Assembly (NCBI RefSeq): GCF_028867935.1 | Contig: NZ_JAPQNS010000010.1 | Location: 62,001-126,000, forward strand | Reading direction: 5' to 3' | Length of the DNA: 64,000 nt | DNA from: Flavobacterium sp. SUN052 | Lineage (GTDB): Bacteria > Bacteroidota > Bacteroidia > Flavobacteriales > Flavobacteriaceae | Part shown: positions 1 to 9,310 of the stretch, in pieces | How positions within the stretch are numbered: position 1 is the first letter of the stretch | How the letters are laid out: the number at the start of each line of letters is the position of its first letter | Program-made: the position numbers and the translations under genes | Notes under the pieces: model-generated | The model's input: the letters and a program-made list of their open reading frames with translations, nothing else | Database searches by the model: none | Told to the model about the DNA's origin: nothing

Positions 1-61
1 GAGCCGTCTGTAATGCTGTTAGTACGCCAGCTAAGTGCAGTATTGCAGTAAAGCGTATCAT
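1..61 (-). CDS. N-terminus of a secreted protein, cut by the window edge
   Basis: Only the first 20 codons are present, reading MIRFTAILHLAGVLTALQTA, which has the charged start and hydrophobic core of a Sec signal peptide. A promoter-like pair of boxes lies just upstream at 86-117, giving a leader of about 17 bases. The function cannot be seen. An alternative is that this stretch is the 3' end of a plus-strand gene whose open frame closes at 113, just before the terminator; the promoter match makes the minus-strand reading more likely. Confidence 0.45.
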   Translation of the reverse strand, partial: MIRFTAILHLAGVLTALQTA

Positions 62-85
62 GTTATTATGGAAAGGTTTAGGGCT

Positions 86-117
86 TAAATATAAACGACT
101 GTCGGATGATTAACAAA
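86..117 (-). promoter_or_regulatory. Bacteroidota-type promoter for the edge gene
   Basis: Read on the minus strand there is TTTG (114-117), a 20-base spacer and TATATTTA (86-93), which matches the TTTG-N17/23-TAnnTTTG consensus at all but the last base. The -33 box overlaps the tail of the adjacent terminator. Confidence 0.5.
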
Positions 118-151
118 AAAGGCCCGCTGATAATCAGCGGGCCTTTTTTGT
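112..151. terminator. Bidirectional rho-independent terminator after sdhB
   Basis: A perfect 10-bp stem (121-130 with 134-143) with a 3-base loop is flanked by an A-run on the left and a T-run on the right, so it can terminate from either side. It lies 40 bases past the sdhB stop and probably ends the sdhCAB transcript. Confidence 0.9.
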
Positions 152-190
152 TAATCTATTTAATCTATTAGGTCTAAATCTCTAACCAAA

Positions 191-943
191 CTACACGTTT
201 TCCGACGTCAGCTTAGCGCCCAGATACTCGCGGTTCATGCGGGCAATGTGATCCAGCGAAATCGATTTGGGACACTCTACTGAGCAGGCGCCCGTAAACG
301 AACAGGCTCCAAAACCCTCAGCATCCATTTGAGCGACCATCCGTTCTGCCCGAATTTTGCGCTCAGCCTGACCCTGTGGTAACACCGCCATGTGCGATAC
401 TTTAGCCGCCACGAACAACATAGCCGATGCATTTTTGCAGGCTGCTACGCAGGCTCCACAACCAATACACTGAGCAGCATCCATCGCTTCGTCGGCAATG
501 GTGCGAGGAATGGCAATCTCGTTGGCATCGGGAGCTGAACCGGTATTAACCGACACATACCCGCCCGCCTGAACAACGCGGTCAAAGGCAGTACGGTCGA
601 CCATCAGGTCTTTAATAACCGGGAAAGCCCGCGCCCGCCATGGTTCCACAATAATGGTGTCGCCATCGTTGAACGAACGCATGTGCAACTGGCAGGTTGT
701 GGCACCCGTTTGGGGGCCGTGGGCACGTCCGTTAATGTATAACGAGCACATGCCACAGATACCCTCGCGGCAATCGTGGTCAAATACGACAGGCTCATCG
801 CCTTTCCTAATTAGTTCGCCGTTGAGCACGTCGAGCATTTCGAGGAATGACATATCGGGTGAGATGTTATCGAGACCATACTCGACTAATTTCCCCGCTG
901 TATTGTTATTTTTCTGTCTCCAGACTTTAAGATTTACTTTCAT
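191..943 (-). CDS. sdhB: Succinate dehydrogenase / fumarate reductase iron-sulfur subunit
   Basis: SdhB carries electrons from the flavoprotein to the membrane quinone site in complex II. The 250-residue protein shows the plant-type [2Fe-2S] cysteines at about C58, C63, C66 and C84. A ferredoxin-type cluster motif [11 protein letters not shown] follows at 159-169, then [11 protein letters not shown] at 214-224 for the remaining [4Fe-4S]/[3Fe-4S] ligands. It starts one base after sdhA ends and closes the sdhCAB operon. Whether the enzyme runs as dehydrogenase or fumarate reductase cannot be told from this subunit; an aerobic Cytophagales host would favour succinate oxidation. Confidence 0.96.
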   Translation of the reverse strand: MKVNLKVWRQKNNNTAGKLVEYGLDNISPDMSFLEMLDVLNGELIRKGDEPVVFDHDCREGICGMCSLYINGRAHGPQTGATTCQLHMRSFNDGDTIIVEPWRARAFPVIKDLMVDRTAFDRVVQAGGYVSVNTGSAPDANEIAIPRTIADEAMDAAQCIGCGACVAACKNASAMLFVAAKVSHMAVLPQGQAERKIRAERMVAQMDAEGFGACSFTGACSVECPKSISLDHIARMNREYLGAKLTSENV

Positions 944-944
944 T

Positions 945-2906
945 TTATTTGTAGCTACGCTGGGTCAGTTTAACGTTCTCGAACACCAAGTCTTCCTTGT
1001 GTAGTACTTCAGGCTGGTTTTCGCCCTGGTATTCCCAGGCAGCAACGTAAGCAAAGTGCTCATCGTCGCGGAGTGCTTCGCCGTCCTCGGTTTGGTGCTC
1101 CTCGCGGAAGTGACCTCCACACGATTCTTCACGGTTCAGTGCATCGTCAACCATCAGTTCGCCCAGCTCGATGAAGTCGGCAACGCGACCGGCCTGTTCG
1201 AGGGTTTGGTTCATTTCTTCGTTGTCGCCCGTAACGCGAACGTTTGTCCAGAACTCTTTCTTCAAGTCCTGAATCATGCCTTTGGCTTTCTTCAAGCCTT
1301 CAGCCGTGCGCGACATACCGCAGTAATCCCACATAATCAGACCCAGGGCCCGGTGGAATTCGTCAACAGGTTTTTGGCCTTTGATCGACAATAACCGCTG
1401 CACCTGATCACTTACCCGCTTTTCAGCTTGTTTGAATGCAGGAGAATCAACAGATACTTTATCAGCAGGACCGATTGTCGCAAGGTAATCACCAACAGTG
1501 TAAGGAATCACGAAATAACCGTCGGCCAAACCCTGCATCAGCGCCGAAGCTCCCAGACGGTTAGCACCGTGATCCGAGAAATTGGCTTCGCCGAGGGCAT
1601 ACAAACCCGGAATGGTAGTCATTAGGTTATAGTCAACCCAAAGGCCACCCATCGTGTAGTGAACCGCCGGATAAATCATCATCGGCGTTTCGTACGGATT
1701 ATCGTCCACGATTTTTTCGTACATCTCGAACAGGTTTCCGTACTTCGCTTCAATAGTCTTCTTCCCGTCGCGTTTGATGGCATCGGCAAAATCGAGGTAT
1801 ACAGCCAAACCCGTTTTGCTCACACCACGACCTTCGTCGCATACGTATTTAGCATTACGAGAGGCCACGTCGCGTGGTACAAGGTTACCAAATGATGGGT
1901 AACGACGCTCCAAGAAGTAGTCGCGATCTTCTTCTTTCAGATCGGTTGGTTTCATCTGCCCCTTCCGAATCTTTTCTGAATCTTCTTTCCGCTTAGGTAC
2001 CCACACCCTACCGTCGTTCCGCAACGATTCCGACATCAGTGTCAACTTCGACTGGTAATCACCTTTTACGGGGATACAGGTTGGGTGAATCTGTGTGAAG
2101 CAGGGGTTAGCCATCAACGCGCCGTGCTTGTGCGCACGCCATGCTGCGGTTACGTTCGACCCCATTGCATTGGTTGACAGATAAAACACGTTTCCGTATC
2201 CACCTGTGCAAAGCAAGACCGCATGACCTGCGTGCGACTCAATTTTACCCGTAACGAGGTTGCGAGTGATAATGCCCCGCGCTTTGCCGCCCTCTACTAC
2301 GAGGTCAAGCATTTCGGTGCGGGGATATAGTTTTACTTTTCCGTTGGCTACCTGGCGGCTCAGGGCTGAGTAAGCGCCCAACAACAGTTGCTGACCAGTC
2401 TGACCACGAGCGTAGAATGTCCGCGATACCTGAGCGCCACCAAACGAACGGTTGGCTAGTAGTCCACCGTATTCACGGGCAAAGGGAACGCCCTGAGCCA
2501 CGCACTGGTCGATGATACTTACACTAACTTCGGCCAGGCGGTGCACGTTACCTTCGCGGGCGCGGTAGTCCCCCCCCTTAATCGTATCATAAAACAAACG
2601 GAACACCGAGTCGCCGTCGTTCTGATAGTTTTTGGCGGCATTAATACCACCCTGAGCAGCAATTGAGTGCGCCCGGCGGGGGCTATCCTGAAAGCAGAAT
2701 GCTTTCACATTATAGCCCAACTCGGCTAACGAAGCAGCAGCAGATGCGCCGGCCAAACCCGTTCCGACCACAATGATGTCGTACTTACGTTTGTTGGCAG
2801 GGTTCACTAATTTGAGCGCAAACTTATGCCGCGCCCATTTTTCGGGAAGTGGGCCTTCCGGAACTTTTGACTTTAATTCCATAGTCGATAGTTGGTTAGG
2901 TGCCAT
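945..2906 (-). CDS. sdhA: Succinate dehydrogenase / fumarate reductase flavoprotein subunit
   Basis: SdhA oxidises succinate to fumarate at a covalently bound FAD. The 653-residue protein has the Rossmann dinucleotide motif [10 protein letters not shown] near residue 48 and the [12 protein letters not shown] segment near residue 80 that holds the FAD-linking histidine. Length fits the Bacteroidota/epsilon-type (class B) flavoproteins, which are longer than the E. coli form. Its start overlaps the sdhC stop by one base (TAATG), which implies translational coupling, and sdhB follows after one base. Confidence 0.96.
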   Translation of the reverse strand: MAPNQLSTMELKSKVPEGPLPEKWARHKFALKLVNPANKRKYDIIVVGTGLAGASAAASLAELGYNVKAFCFQDSPRRAHSIAAQGGINAAKNYQNDGDSVFRLFYDTIKGGDYRAREGNVHRLAEVSVSIIDQCVAQGVPFAREYGGLLANRSFGGAQVSRTFYARGQTGQQLLLGAYSALSRQVANGKVKLYPRTEMLDLVVEGGKARGIITRNLVTGKIESHAGHAVLLCTGGYGNVFYLSTNAMGSNVTAAWRAHKHGALMANPCFTQIHPTCIPVKGDYQSKLTLMSESLRNDGRVWVPKRKEDSEKIRKGQMKPTDLKEEDRDYFLERRYPSFGNLVPRDVASRNAKYVCDEGRGVSKTGLAVYLDFADAIKRDGKKTIEAKYGNLFEMYEKIVDDNPYETPMMIYPAVHYTMGGLWVDYNLMTTIPGLYALGEANFSDHGANRLGASALMQGLADGYFVIPYTVGDYLATIGPADKVSVDSPAFKQAEKRVSDQVQRLLSIKGQKPVDEFHRALGLIMWDYCGMSRTAEGLKKAKGMIQDLKKEFWTNVRVTGDNEEMNQTLEQAGRVADFIELGELMVDDALNREESCGGHFREEHQTEDGEALRDDEHFAYVAAWEYQGENQPEVLHKEDLVFENVKLTQRSYK

Positions 2907-3604
2907 TATCCAATGAAGCCGCTAGTCTTTAAGAAAATGTAAATTGGCATGGCCGCAAATACGGCCGGGATCAGAATGGCGAAAACGTAAGTGCCGATCG
3001 TTTCGATCAGGGGTGTATACTTTTTGTGGCGCAGGCCAAGTGTCTGGAAACCACTTTGAAAGCCGTGGACAAGGTGATAGCCTAGAGCAATCATTGACAG
3101 TACGTAGATCAGTACGTACCACCATTGCGAGAAAGCGGCCAAAACCACCTTGTAAAGGTCTTTATACTCTTTCCCGTCGTATTCGGCCATTGGTACAGAG
3201 CCAAAATGCATTTCAAACCAGAACGTACGCATGTGCAAAACAATGAATATAAGCAGTACTGTGCCCAGTATGCCCATGTTGCGCGACGACCAGGCGCTGT
3301 TGGCTTCGGGCCGTTTGTAAGCGTATTCTACAGGCCGCGAAGCCCGATTGTGACGCGTTAGTACAAGAGCCATGAGCGCGTGTACTAAAATTGAGGTGTA
3401 AAGAAGGTAAGAAACCGTAAGAATGAGCGGGTTATGCGTCATGAAATACGTATACTCATTGAACGCCCTTCCTTCATCCCCCTTGAACAATTGCAGGTTT
3501 CCAGCCATGTGAACGACCAAAAACGTACTCAGAAATAGTCCGGTTAGCGACATAATTACTTTGCGGCCAAGCGAACTGGAAAGCGTTTGTGTTACCCAAG
3601 ACAT
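2906..3604 (-). CDS. sdhC: Succinate dehydrogenase cytochrome b subunit
   Basis: This is the membrane anchor of complex II. The 232 residues contain five hydrophobic segments, at roughly 15-35, 60-85, 105-125, 155-180 and 205-228, as in the single-subunit dihaem anchors of Bacillus and Wolinella. Histidines in or next to the helices ([26 protein letters not shown]) are candidates for haem axial ligands. It is the first gene of the sdhCAB operon and has a consensus promoter about 65 bases upstream. No separate sdhD is present or needed for this type. Confidence 0.93.
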   Translation of the reverse strand: MSWVTQTLSSSLGRKVIMSLTGLFLSTFLVVHMAGNLQLFKGDEGRAFNEYTYFMTHNPLILTVSYLLYTSILVHALMALVLTRHNRASRPVEYAYKRPEANSAWSSRNMGILGTVLLIFIVLHMRTFWFEMHFGSVPMAEYDGKEYKDLYKVVLAAFSQWWYVLIYVLSMIALGYHLVHGFQSGFQTLGLRHKKYTPLIETIGTYVFAILIPAVFAAMPIYIFLKTSGFIG

Positions 3605-3667
3605 ACCGTGTAGTGCACCGATTATGCGTAAAAATTAAAGGATTAATAGCCTGTTCAGACTGAGGGT

Positions 3668-3699
3668 CAAAGCTAAAGCACAAACCCCATGCGTCCAAA
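3668..3699 (-). promoter_or_regulatory. Promoter of sdhCAB
   Basis: On the minus strand TTTG (3696-3699), a 20-base spacer and TAGCTTTG (3668-3675) match the Bacteroidota sigma consensus exactly. Transcription would begin near 3661, leaving a leader of about 57 bases before sdhC. Confidence 0.75.
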
Positions 3700-3876
3700 A
3701 TCAAGGGTATTTTTTCAAATGAAGCTCCTTAATTTGTAACCGCTTCAAATAGGCTATGTCACCTGAAAAGACAACAGAACGTTTAAAAATTTTGTTTGTT
3801 TGTTCCACAAAATTTGAAAGCAGGATAAGAATCACTTTTTGGAGTGAATAAACGAAAGCCTTTCCTTTGCAAAATT

Positions 3877-4003
3877 AAAGAGCGGAATAGGCAAAGAGTG
3901 ACGGTCCGACGTATCGGAGAGTGTAATGCCATTCTCTTTTGCTAGATCGCTCGCTTTCTAAGCCGTCAGACCGTCGCTCTTTCACTCTTTTACTCTTTCG
4001 CTT
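3877..4003. repeat. Imperfect inverted repeat of AAAGAG/CTCTTT words before fabD
   Basis: The left arm (3877-3911) and right arm (3963-4003) share an inverted core: AAAGAGTG-ACGGTCCGACG against CGTCAGACCGTCGCTCTTT. The right arm is a quasi-tandem run of CTCTTTC-like units that stops two bases before the fabD start. The same word set recurs at 42435-42523 before cimA. Confidence 0.7.
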
Positions 4004-4005
4004 TT

Positions 4006-4905
4006 ATGAAGGCATACGTATTTCCTGGCCAGGGTTCTCAGTTCAAAGGCATGGGCCTTGACTTATATAAGAACGGGTCGCCAGTTGTTAAAAAGCTTTT
4101 TGAGCAAGCCGACCGGATTTTGGGCTTCGATCTGACGAAAATTATGTTTGAAGGCACCGACGAAGAACTCAAACAGACTAACGTAACCCAGCCCGCTATT
4201 TTCCTTCATTCGGTGGCTCTGGCCAAAACGGTTGAGGACTTCAATCCTGATCAGTTTGGTGTGTCAATGGTTGCGGGTCACTCGCTAGGTGAGTTTTCTG
4301 CCCTGGTAGCGGCTGGAGCCCTGTCGTTTGAAGATGGCCTCCGGTTGGTGTCGCAGCGGGCCGAGGCTATGCAGCGTGCCTGCGAAATGAACCCATCAAC
4401 AATGGCAGCGGTACTGGGTCTTGACGATGCAACCATCGAACGGATTTGCGCTGAGGTGATGGCGACGGGTGAAGTGGTTGTGGCTGCTAACTTCAACTGT
4501 CCCGGTCAGGTTGTGATTTCGGGAAGCAATGAAGGCGTCCGGTTAGCTGGCGAGAAGCTGAAAGAAGCCGGGGCCAAGCGGGTGTTACCCTTGCCCGTTG
4601 GTGGAGCCTTTCACTCGCCGTTGATGGAACCTGCCCGCGAAGAACTTGCCGAGGCTATTGCCGACACGCCGTTCAGCCTGCCGCGTTGCCCAATCTACCA
4701 GAATGTGAATGCGCAGCCAGCCACCGCTATCCAAACCATTAAAGCCAACCTGATTGCTCAACTCACGGCTCCCGTTCGTTGGACACAATCGGTTGAAGCC
4801 ATGACCGCCGATGGAGCTACCCTCTTTGTCGAATGCGGACCGGGTAAAGTGTTACAGGGCCTTGTGAAAAAGATTGCTGCTGGTGTGGAGGTTGCCGGGG
4901 TGTAA
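4006..4905 (+). CDS. fabD: Malonyl-CoA:ACP transacylase
   Basis: FabD moves the malonyl group from CoA to acyl carrier protein, feeding fatty acid synthesis in the cytoplasm. The 299 residues begin with the family signature FPGQGSQ (6-12). The nucleophile elbow GHSLGE has the catalytic serine at 93, and the catalytic histidine is at about 203 in FHSPL. Length is normal for the family. It is monocistronic here, with a tRNA gene downstream and the sdh operon divergent from it. Confidence 0.96.
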   Translation: MKAYVFPGQGSQFKGMGLDLYKNGSPVVKKLFEQADRILGFDLTKIMFEGTDEELKQTNVTQPAIFLHSVALAKTVEDFNPDQFGVSMVAGHSLGEFSALVAAGALSFEDGLRLVSQRAEAMQRACEMNPSTMAAVLGLDDATIERICAEVMATGEVVVAANFNCPGQVVISGSNEGVRLAGEKLKEAGAKRVLPLPVGGAFHSPLMEPAREELAEAIADTPFSLPRCPIYQNVNAQPATAIQTIKANLIAQLTAPVRWTQSVEAMTADGATLFVECGPGKVLQGLVKKIAAGVEVAGV

Positions 4906-5011
4906 GCGGAGTTTCGAATATCAAGTCTCAAATTTCGCGTTCCTAAGCTGCTGTGCATGAGTGTTTTGGAGCTTGTGAGCTGAAATCTTAAACAATTTTT
5001 GAAACCAGTCC

Positions 5012-5043
5012 TTGCTTTTCCGTCGTGCAAACCGTTATATTTG
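5012..5043 (+). promoter_or_regulatory. Promoter of tRNA-Gln
   Basis: TTG (5012-5014), a 21-base spacer and TATATTTG (5036-5043) match the Bacteroidota promoter pattern. The predicted start is about 12 bases ahead of the mature tRNA. Confidence 0.65.
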
Positions 5044-5062
5044 CACTCGCAAACGCGAAAAA

Positions 5063-5133
5063 AGCCCGATAGTATAAGGGTAGTACGACAGATTTTGGTT
5101 CTGTTTGTGGAGGTTCGAATCCTTCTCGGGCTA
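5063..5133 (+). tRNA. tRNA-Gln (anticodon TTG)
   Basis: The 7-bp acceptor stem pairs AGCCCGA (5063-5069) with TCGGGCT (5126-5132), with A as discriminator base. The anticodon loop reads TTTTGGT, giving anticodon TTG for glutamine. The T arm contains GGTTCGAATCC. The CCA end is not encoded. Confidence 0.95.
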
Positions 5134-5140
5134 CAATAGA

Positions 5141-5183
5141 AACGCCTAATTAGCTGAATGAAAGCTGGTTAGGCGTTTTTCTT
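5141..5183 (+). terminator. Terminator after tRNA-Gln
   Basis: A 9-bp stem, AACGCCTAA (5141-5149) with TTAGGCGTT (5169-5177), is followed by a run of T and lies eight bases after the tRNA. Confidence 0.85.
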
Positions 5184-5314
5184 TTGCTACGGAATACAGA
5201 TCAGTATACGACTGCTGATAGTTCGTTAATTTTGTGGAGTAGTAACGTCCTACTAATTTCACTCAAATTCCATTCATCCCGAATTCACCTTAAACAAGTA
5301 AATAAGCAATTACA

Positions 5315-6529
5315 ATGAGAAACAGCATTTTAATAACCATAGCTGCTAGCTCGCTAGCGTTTGCAGCTTGTGGTCAAACTGCGTCTACTACCTCCCAAGC
5401 CCTTGCACCGGTAGAAACCAAAGACCCTAACTCGACTTATAAATCGGCTTTTCCGGGTCAAACCAGAATTGGTGGTGTAAAATCGGCTACCAACTACGAA
5501 GGCAAGGTACTAACGGAAGCCCTCAAGAGTCCCTGGGGAATTACGAGTTTGCCGGATGGTCGACTGCTCATTACCGAGAAACAGGGAACCATGCGCATCG
5601 CCACAACTGATGGCAAGGTAAGCGAACCAATTACGGGTATGCCAAAGGTTAATTCGGACGGTCAGGGAGGTCTCTTGGGAATTCGGGTTGATCCGGCTTT
5701 TGCGACCAACCGAATGGTGTACTGGGTTTTTTCGGAACCCAGTGCTGACGGGAACCTGACGGCTGTTGCCAAAGGCAAACTGGCGGCCGATGAAAAAACT
5801 ATCGAAGGAGCAACAGTCATTTACCGGGCCACGCCGGCTTACAAAGGTACGCTGCATTACGGCGGACGGATTCTGGTTGCAAGCGATGGGAATCTGATCA
5901 TCAGCACTGGCGAGCGGTCTGATAAAGTGACCCGACCACAAGCCCAGTCGCTCAATTCAGGGTTGGGAAAAGTTATTCGGATCACAAAAGATGGACAACC
6001 TGCTCCTGGTAACCCGTTTGCAGGTCAGGCTGGAGTGCGCCCTGAATTGTATTCATATGGTCACCGTAATGTACAGGGACTTGCTATCGATCCGGTAACG
6101 GGCGATGTATGGGAGGGTGAATTCGGGCCGAGAGGAGGTGATGAAATCAACCACATTCAACCCGGCAAGAATTATGGCTGGCCTACTATCACGTATGGTA
6201 TTGAATACAGTGGTGCGAAAGTGGGCGATGCTATTCAGCAAAAAGAAGGGCTCGAACAACCTGTTTACTATTGGGATCCATCAGTATCACCTAGTGGCAT
6301 GACGTTCTACTCGAGTGATAATATCCCTGAGTGGAAGAACAATCTCTTTGTTGGCGCACTGAGCGGGATGCACATCGCTCGGCTTATTATCAAAAATGGT
6401 AAAGTAGTTGGCGAAGAGCGTTTGTTAACTGATGAGCTTCAGCGTTTCCGGGATATCACTCAGGGTAAAGACGGTGCTTTGTATGCCGTTACAGACCAGG
6501 GACGGTTATACAGAGTGTATAAAAAATAA
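5315..6529 (+). CDS. Secreted PQQ-dependent sugar dehydrogenase (glucose/sorbosone dehydrogenase family)
   Basis: Members of this family oxidise aldoses at a six-bladed beta-propeller using PQQ, outside the cytoplasm. The 404 residues start with a signal peptide ending in FAAC-G, a plausible lipobox, so the protein is probably a lipoprotein. The mature part has the family features KSPWGI near residue 72, QGGLLGIRVDP near 122, the GGRILVASDGNLIISTGER segment near 190, SYGHRNVQGLA near 250 and EFGPRGGDEIN near 272. It stands alone between the tRNA and a convergent TonB receptor. The substrate and true cofactor are not determined by the sequence. Confidence 0.88.
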   Translation: MRNSILITIAASSLAFAACGQTASTTSQALAPVETKDPNSTYKSAFPGQTRIGGVKSATNYEGKVLTEALKSPWGITSLPDGRLLITEKQGTMRIATTDGKVSEPITGMPKVNSDGQGGLLGIRVDPAFATNRMVYWVFSEPSADGNLTAVAKGKLAADEKTIEGATVIYRATPAYKGTLHYGGRILVASDGNLIISTGERSDKVTRPQAQSLNSGLGKVIRITKDGQPAPGNPFAGQAGVRPELYSYGHRNVQGLAIDPVTGDVWEGEFGPRGGDEINHIQPGKNYGWPTITYGIEYSGAKVGDAIQQKEGLEQPVYYWDPSVSPSGMTFYSSDNIPEWKNNLFVGALSGMHIARLIIKNGKVVGEERLLTDELQRFRDITQGKDGALYAVTDQGRLYRVYKK

Positions 6530-6550
6530 GGTTGATTAGGGTCCAGTATG

Positions 6551-6646
6551 TTGCTGTCGCACAGGCCTTCGACTCCGCTCAGGCTGACCGCCATCTTGAG
6601 CGTTTTCCGTCAGCCTGAGCGGAGTCGAAGGCCTGTGCGACAGCAA
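6551..6646. repeat. 38-bp perfect inverted repeat between convergent genes
   Basis: Arms 6551-6588 and 6609-6646 are exact reverse complements of 38 bases with a 20-base loop. The core word CTTCGACTCCGCTCAG is one I recall as a dispersed repeat in many Bacteroidota genomes. It sits between the ends of two convergent genes and would form a strong hairpin in either transcript, though neither side has a long T-run. Confidence 0.95.
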
Positions 6647-6655
6647 TTCAGTACT

Positions 6656-9217
6656 CTAAAATTTGGGTTCCCAAACTAGGTTCGTGTAATACAAAGCCCC
6701 GACCGCCGGGCCGCCAATGAAGGTGTAGTAATACGTATTGGTTAGATTAGTACCGCCTACTTTTACCAAAAGATTCAACGCCTGAGCGCGGTAACTCAAC
6801 TGGGCGTCCAGCGTATTGATGGCCGATACATTGCCCGTGGCCAACTCCGACTGCCACAAAAACGCATCCTGGTGTTTGTAGTTTACTGAGAAACCAAGCC
6901 CTCTCCACAGATTACCGTTCGAGATAGTCAGGTTTGTAATCCAGCGTGGCGTATTAAAGGAACTCTCTAACCCGTCGCCATTATCGGCACGGTCGAGTTT
7001 GGCAAAAGAAGCATTGCCCCCCACCGACCAGTTTTGGGTTAGACTATACCGGATACCTGCACTGGCTCCGTAATTGTATACCCGTGTTTGCGAATTTGTC
7101 CAGAGCCGGTACCGATTCTGAGTTGTCGACGACGAAAAATAATAGGCCAGCGAATCTGGATTATTGCCTCTGGCGATGTTGGCGTTTACCTGGGCTATGA
7201 AATTCTGATAAGCCGTATAGTAAACGTCGGCGTCCACATACAGTCGATTCTTGAAGAATAAACCCTTATAGCCCAGTTCAAAACTTTTCACCTGCTCCGG
7301 CTTCAGATAAGTATAAGGGCTTTTTTTGAGTAACCCTTTATTTTTCCGGATAGCCTGGTCAGTAGTGAGTTTATTGGTGTTAACATCGGTGGTGATGGCC
7401 GCCTGAAACGCATTGATTGAGGTGACCAGATACGCGTTTTCGTATATGCCCTGCGACATGATGGGTAAGCCGCCCACCCGTTTCACCCCACCCGAATTGA
7501 TATTGGTGAACCCTTCGAACAGGGAGGGAAACCTGTACCCGTTTTGGTACGAAAGCCGAATGTTATGCGTTTCGGTCGGCGAATACACCACTGAAAGACG
7601 CGGGTTCGAACGGGCATCGAAGTATGTGTTTTTATCAAGCCGTAAGGAGCCAGCCACTTTGACTTTATCATCAAAAAACGTGCGGCTTAGCTGAACAAAG
7701 CCACCCGCTTTGCCATAAACAAGGTTTTTTCCTGGCTCGGATGGGTTAATGAAGTAATTGCCATCGGGGAAGACTACATACCGCCGAAAATCAAAACCAG
7801 CCTGAATGTTTATACCGGTCTGCTGGCGAAACCGCTGCCAAAGCACCCGCGTTGGTTCAATTTGCCCTTCGGCATGGTACATCCAGGACTGTACCCGCAA
7901 AGCCGCGCCAATGTCCCAATTATTGATGTCGCGAAGTTTGCTGATCAGATCGTTAAAGGCTGGCGTACCCGGCACCGGGCGACCTTTGTCGGCAACAGCG
8001 CGGGCACTGCGCAATGCATCTATCACCGCCAATCCGGCTTTCGTATCGGCGTTAAATTGGTTTGTAAAATCAGTAAACCACTGGTTATCCGTTTTGAATG
8101 ACTTGTCAATGTTTTCGGCCATCGACCGGATATTGTAGGAGTCCCCTGTATTTTCATGGCTTCTGTAAGCGCGGATCTGGATCGAGGGCGTAGTCAAGGT
8201 GATGCTGTGCTGGTCGAGCCGGTAGTTATCGAGCCGAAAACGGTTCGTGCGCTGATAGACATTATCTAAGGTAGCTCCCTGGTACGTGTAGGCTAGTTCG
8301 ATGGTTGGCGAGAAACGGTAATGCAGAGATACATCGCCCCGCAGGTTCTTTAAGCGATAATCTGTTGCTTCTGCTTCGTAATACCCCGTTCGGCCGATGC
8401 TGTATCGCTTGCCTCCCAACGTCAGTGTTCGACGGTTAGCGGCTTCATTGCCATAGCCATTTACGGGATCGTAAGCCGGATTGTCGGCTCCGAACAAACT
8501 CAGAGAAGCATTGCCGTTCGGGTTTAGATCATTGCTATTACCAGCTACCCAGTCGTAACCGCGCTGATAAACTAGATTAACTTTAAAGGCGAAGTGCTTA
8601 CCCAGTCGGCTGGCATACCGGAGACTGGTTTCGGAATAAGCCTTGGCTGATATGGACGCATCGCCAACATGGTTAATTCCGGTTTTTTGCCCAATACTCA
8701 GCCCCTGCAAATCGAAGGGATTACGCGTCAGAATGTTGATCAACCCATTCAGCGCGTTCATGCCATACAGAGCTGAAGCAACGCCAGGTACTACTTCGAC
8801 CTGCTGAATATCAAGATCTGATGGAGCAAGAGCACTGGCAATGGGGGCACCAATATGCGGAGCCTGATTATCACGTCCATCAACAAGTTGCACAAAACGG
8901 ACGTTGGTCGTAGCGGCAAAGCCGCGTGTGTTATAGACTTTAAAGCCTAAGCTAGAGGTGAGTAACTGGACACCTTTGAGATTTTCAATAGCATCAAAAT
9001 ACGAGGGTTGTGCCGAGAGCCGGATACGCCGGGCATCAAGTACCTCAATACTAACAGGGGATTTTAAAATGCTTTCCGATGCTCTGGAAGCCGATACAAC
9101 CACTTCTGTGAGTTGAATTTTGCGCAGTGAATCGGCTGATGTAATCGTGGTGTCAGGCGGCATTGCTGCCTGTAGCGTTGTGCTGACAAAGAGTAATAGA
9201 CAGGAAAGGTATTTCAT
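6656..9217 (-). CDS. TonB-dependent outer-membrane receptor
   Basis: This is an outer-membrane import channel of 853 residues with an N-terminal signal peptide (1-18) and a plug domain from about 34 to 170. The plug includes TEVVVSASRA and the GVASALYGMNALNGLINILT segment typical of these plugs. A 22-strand beta-barrel follows, ending in the aromatic C-terminus WEPKF. It lacks the carboxypeptidase-like N-terminal domain of SusC proteins and has no SusD partner, so it is a classical TonB receptor of unknown ligand. It follows the sugar-ABC gene cluster, but a 26-bp hairpin separates them. Confidence 0.9.
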   Translation of the reverse strand: MKYLSCLLLFVSTTLQAAMPPDTTITSADSLRKIQLTEVVVSASRASESILKSPVSIEVLDARRIRLSAQPSYFDAIENLKGVQLLTSSLGFKVYNTRGFAATTNVRFVQLVDGRDNQAPHIGAPIASALAPSDLDIQQVEVVPGVASALYGMNALNGLINILTRNPFDLQGLSIGQKTGINHVGDASISAKAYSETSLRYASRLGKHFAFKVNLVYQRGYDWVAGNSNDLNPNGNASLSLFGADNPAYDPVNGYGNEAANRRTLTLGGKRYSIGRTGYYEAEATDYRLKNLRGDVSLHYRFSPTIELAYTYQGATLDNVYQRTNRFRLDNYRLDQHSITLTTPSIQIRAYRSHENTGDSYNIRSMAENIDKSFKTDNQWFTDFTNQFNADTKAGLAVIDALRSARAVADKGRPVPGTPAFNDLISKLRDINNWDIGAALRVQSWMYHAEGQIEPTRVLWQRFRQQTGINIQAGFDFRRYVVFPDGNYFINPSEPGKNLVYGKAGGFVQLSRTFFDDKVKVAGSLRLDKNTYFDARSNPRLSVVYSPTETHNIRLSYQNGYRFPSLFEGFTNINSGGVKRVGGLPIMSQGIYENAYLVTSINAFQAAITTDVNTNKLTTDQAIRKNKGLLKKSPYTYLKPEQVKSFELGYKGLFFKNRLYVDADVYYTAYQNFIAQVNANIARGNNPDSLAYYFSSSTTQNRYRLWTNSQTRVYNYGASAGIRYSLTQNWSVGGNASFAKLDRADNGDGLESSFNTPRWITNLTISNGNLWRGLGFSVNYKHQDAFLWQSELATGNVSAINTLDAQLSYRAQALNLLVKVGGTNLTNTYYYTFIGGPAVGALYYTNLVWEPKF

Positions 9218-9222
9218 AGAAA

Positions 9223-9277
9223 ACCGTTATTTCTGAACAAATATAACGTCGCGTTATATTTGTTCAGAAATAACGGT
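9223..9277. repeat. 26-bp perfect palindrome touching the TonB-receptor start
   Basis: Arms 9223-9248 and 9252-9277 are perfect reverse complements with a 3-base loop. On the minus strand the hairpin ends five bases before the receptor ATG. Each arm contains TATATTTG, an exact -7 promoter box, one facing each way. It could be an operator over a promoter, a leader hairpin, or the terminator of the upstream binding-protein gene. Confidence 0.95.
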
Positions 9278-9310
9278 CGAATAATATAGCGTACGGACTC
9301 GTTACCACTC

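Larger units (their letters stand above)
3605..4005. other. Divergent intergenic region between sdhC and fabD
   Basis: This 401-base gap holds the sdh promoter on its left side and an inverted repeat on its right side (3877-4003). The middle is AT-rich with several T and A runs. I see no credible gene and no clear promoter for fabD. Confidence 0.7.

Noticed and set aside
3..113. Open plus-strand frame ending at 113 before the terminator, as the 3' end of another gene
   Set aside because: The opposite strand has a signal-peptide start and a promoter match in the same place. The plus-strand tail shows no family feature, though it cannot be excluded.
5227..5234. TAATTTTG as the promoter -7 box of the sugar dehydrogenase gene
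   Set aside because: The box is exact but no TTTG or TTG lies 17-23 bases upstream, so the evidence is too weak to list.
5510..5941. A 143-codon open frame antisense to the sugar dehydrogenase
   Set aside because: It is a mirror of a clear gene and has no recognisable content.
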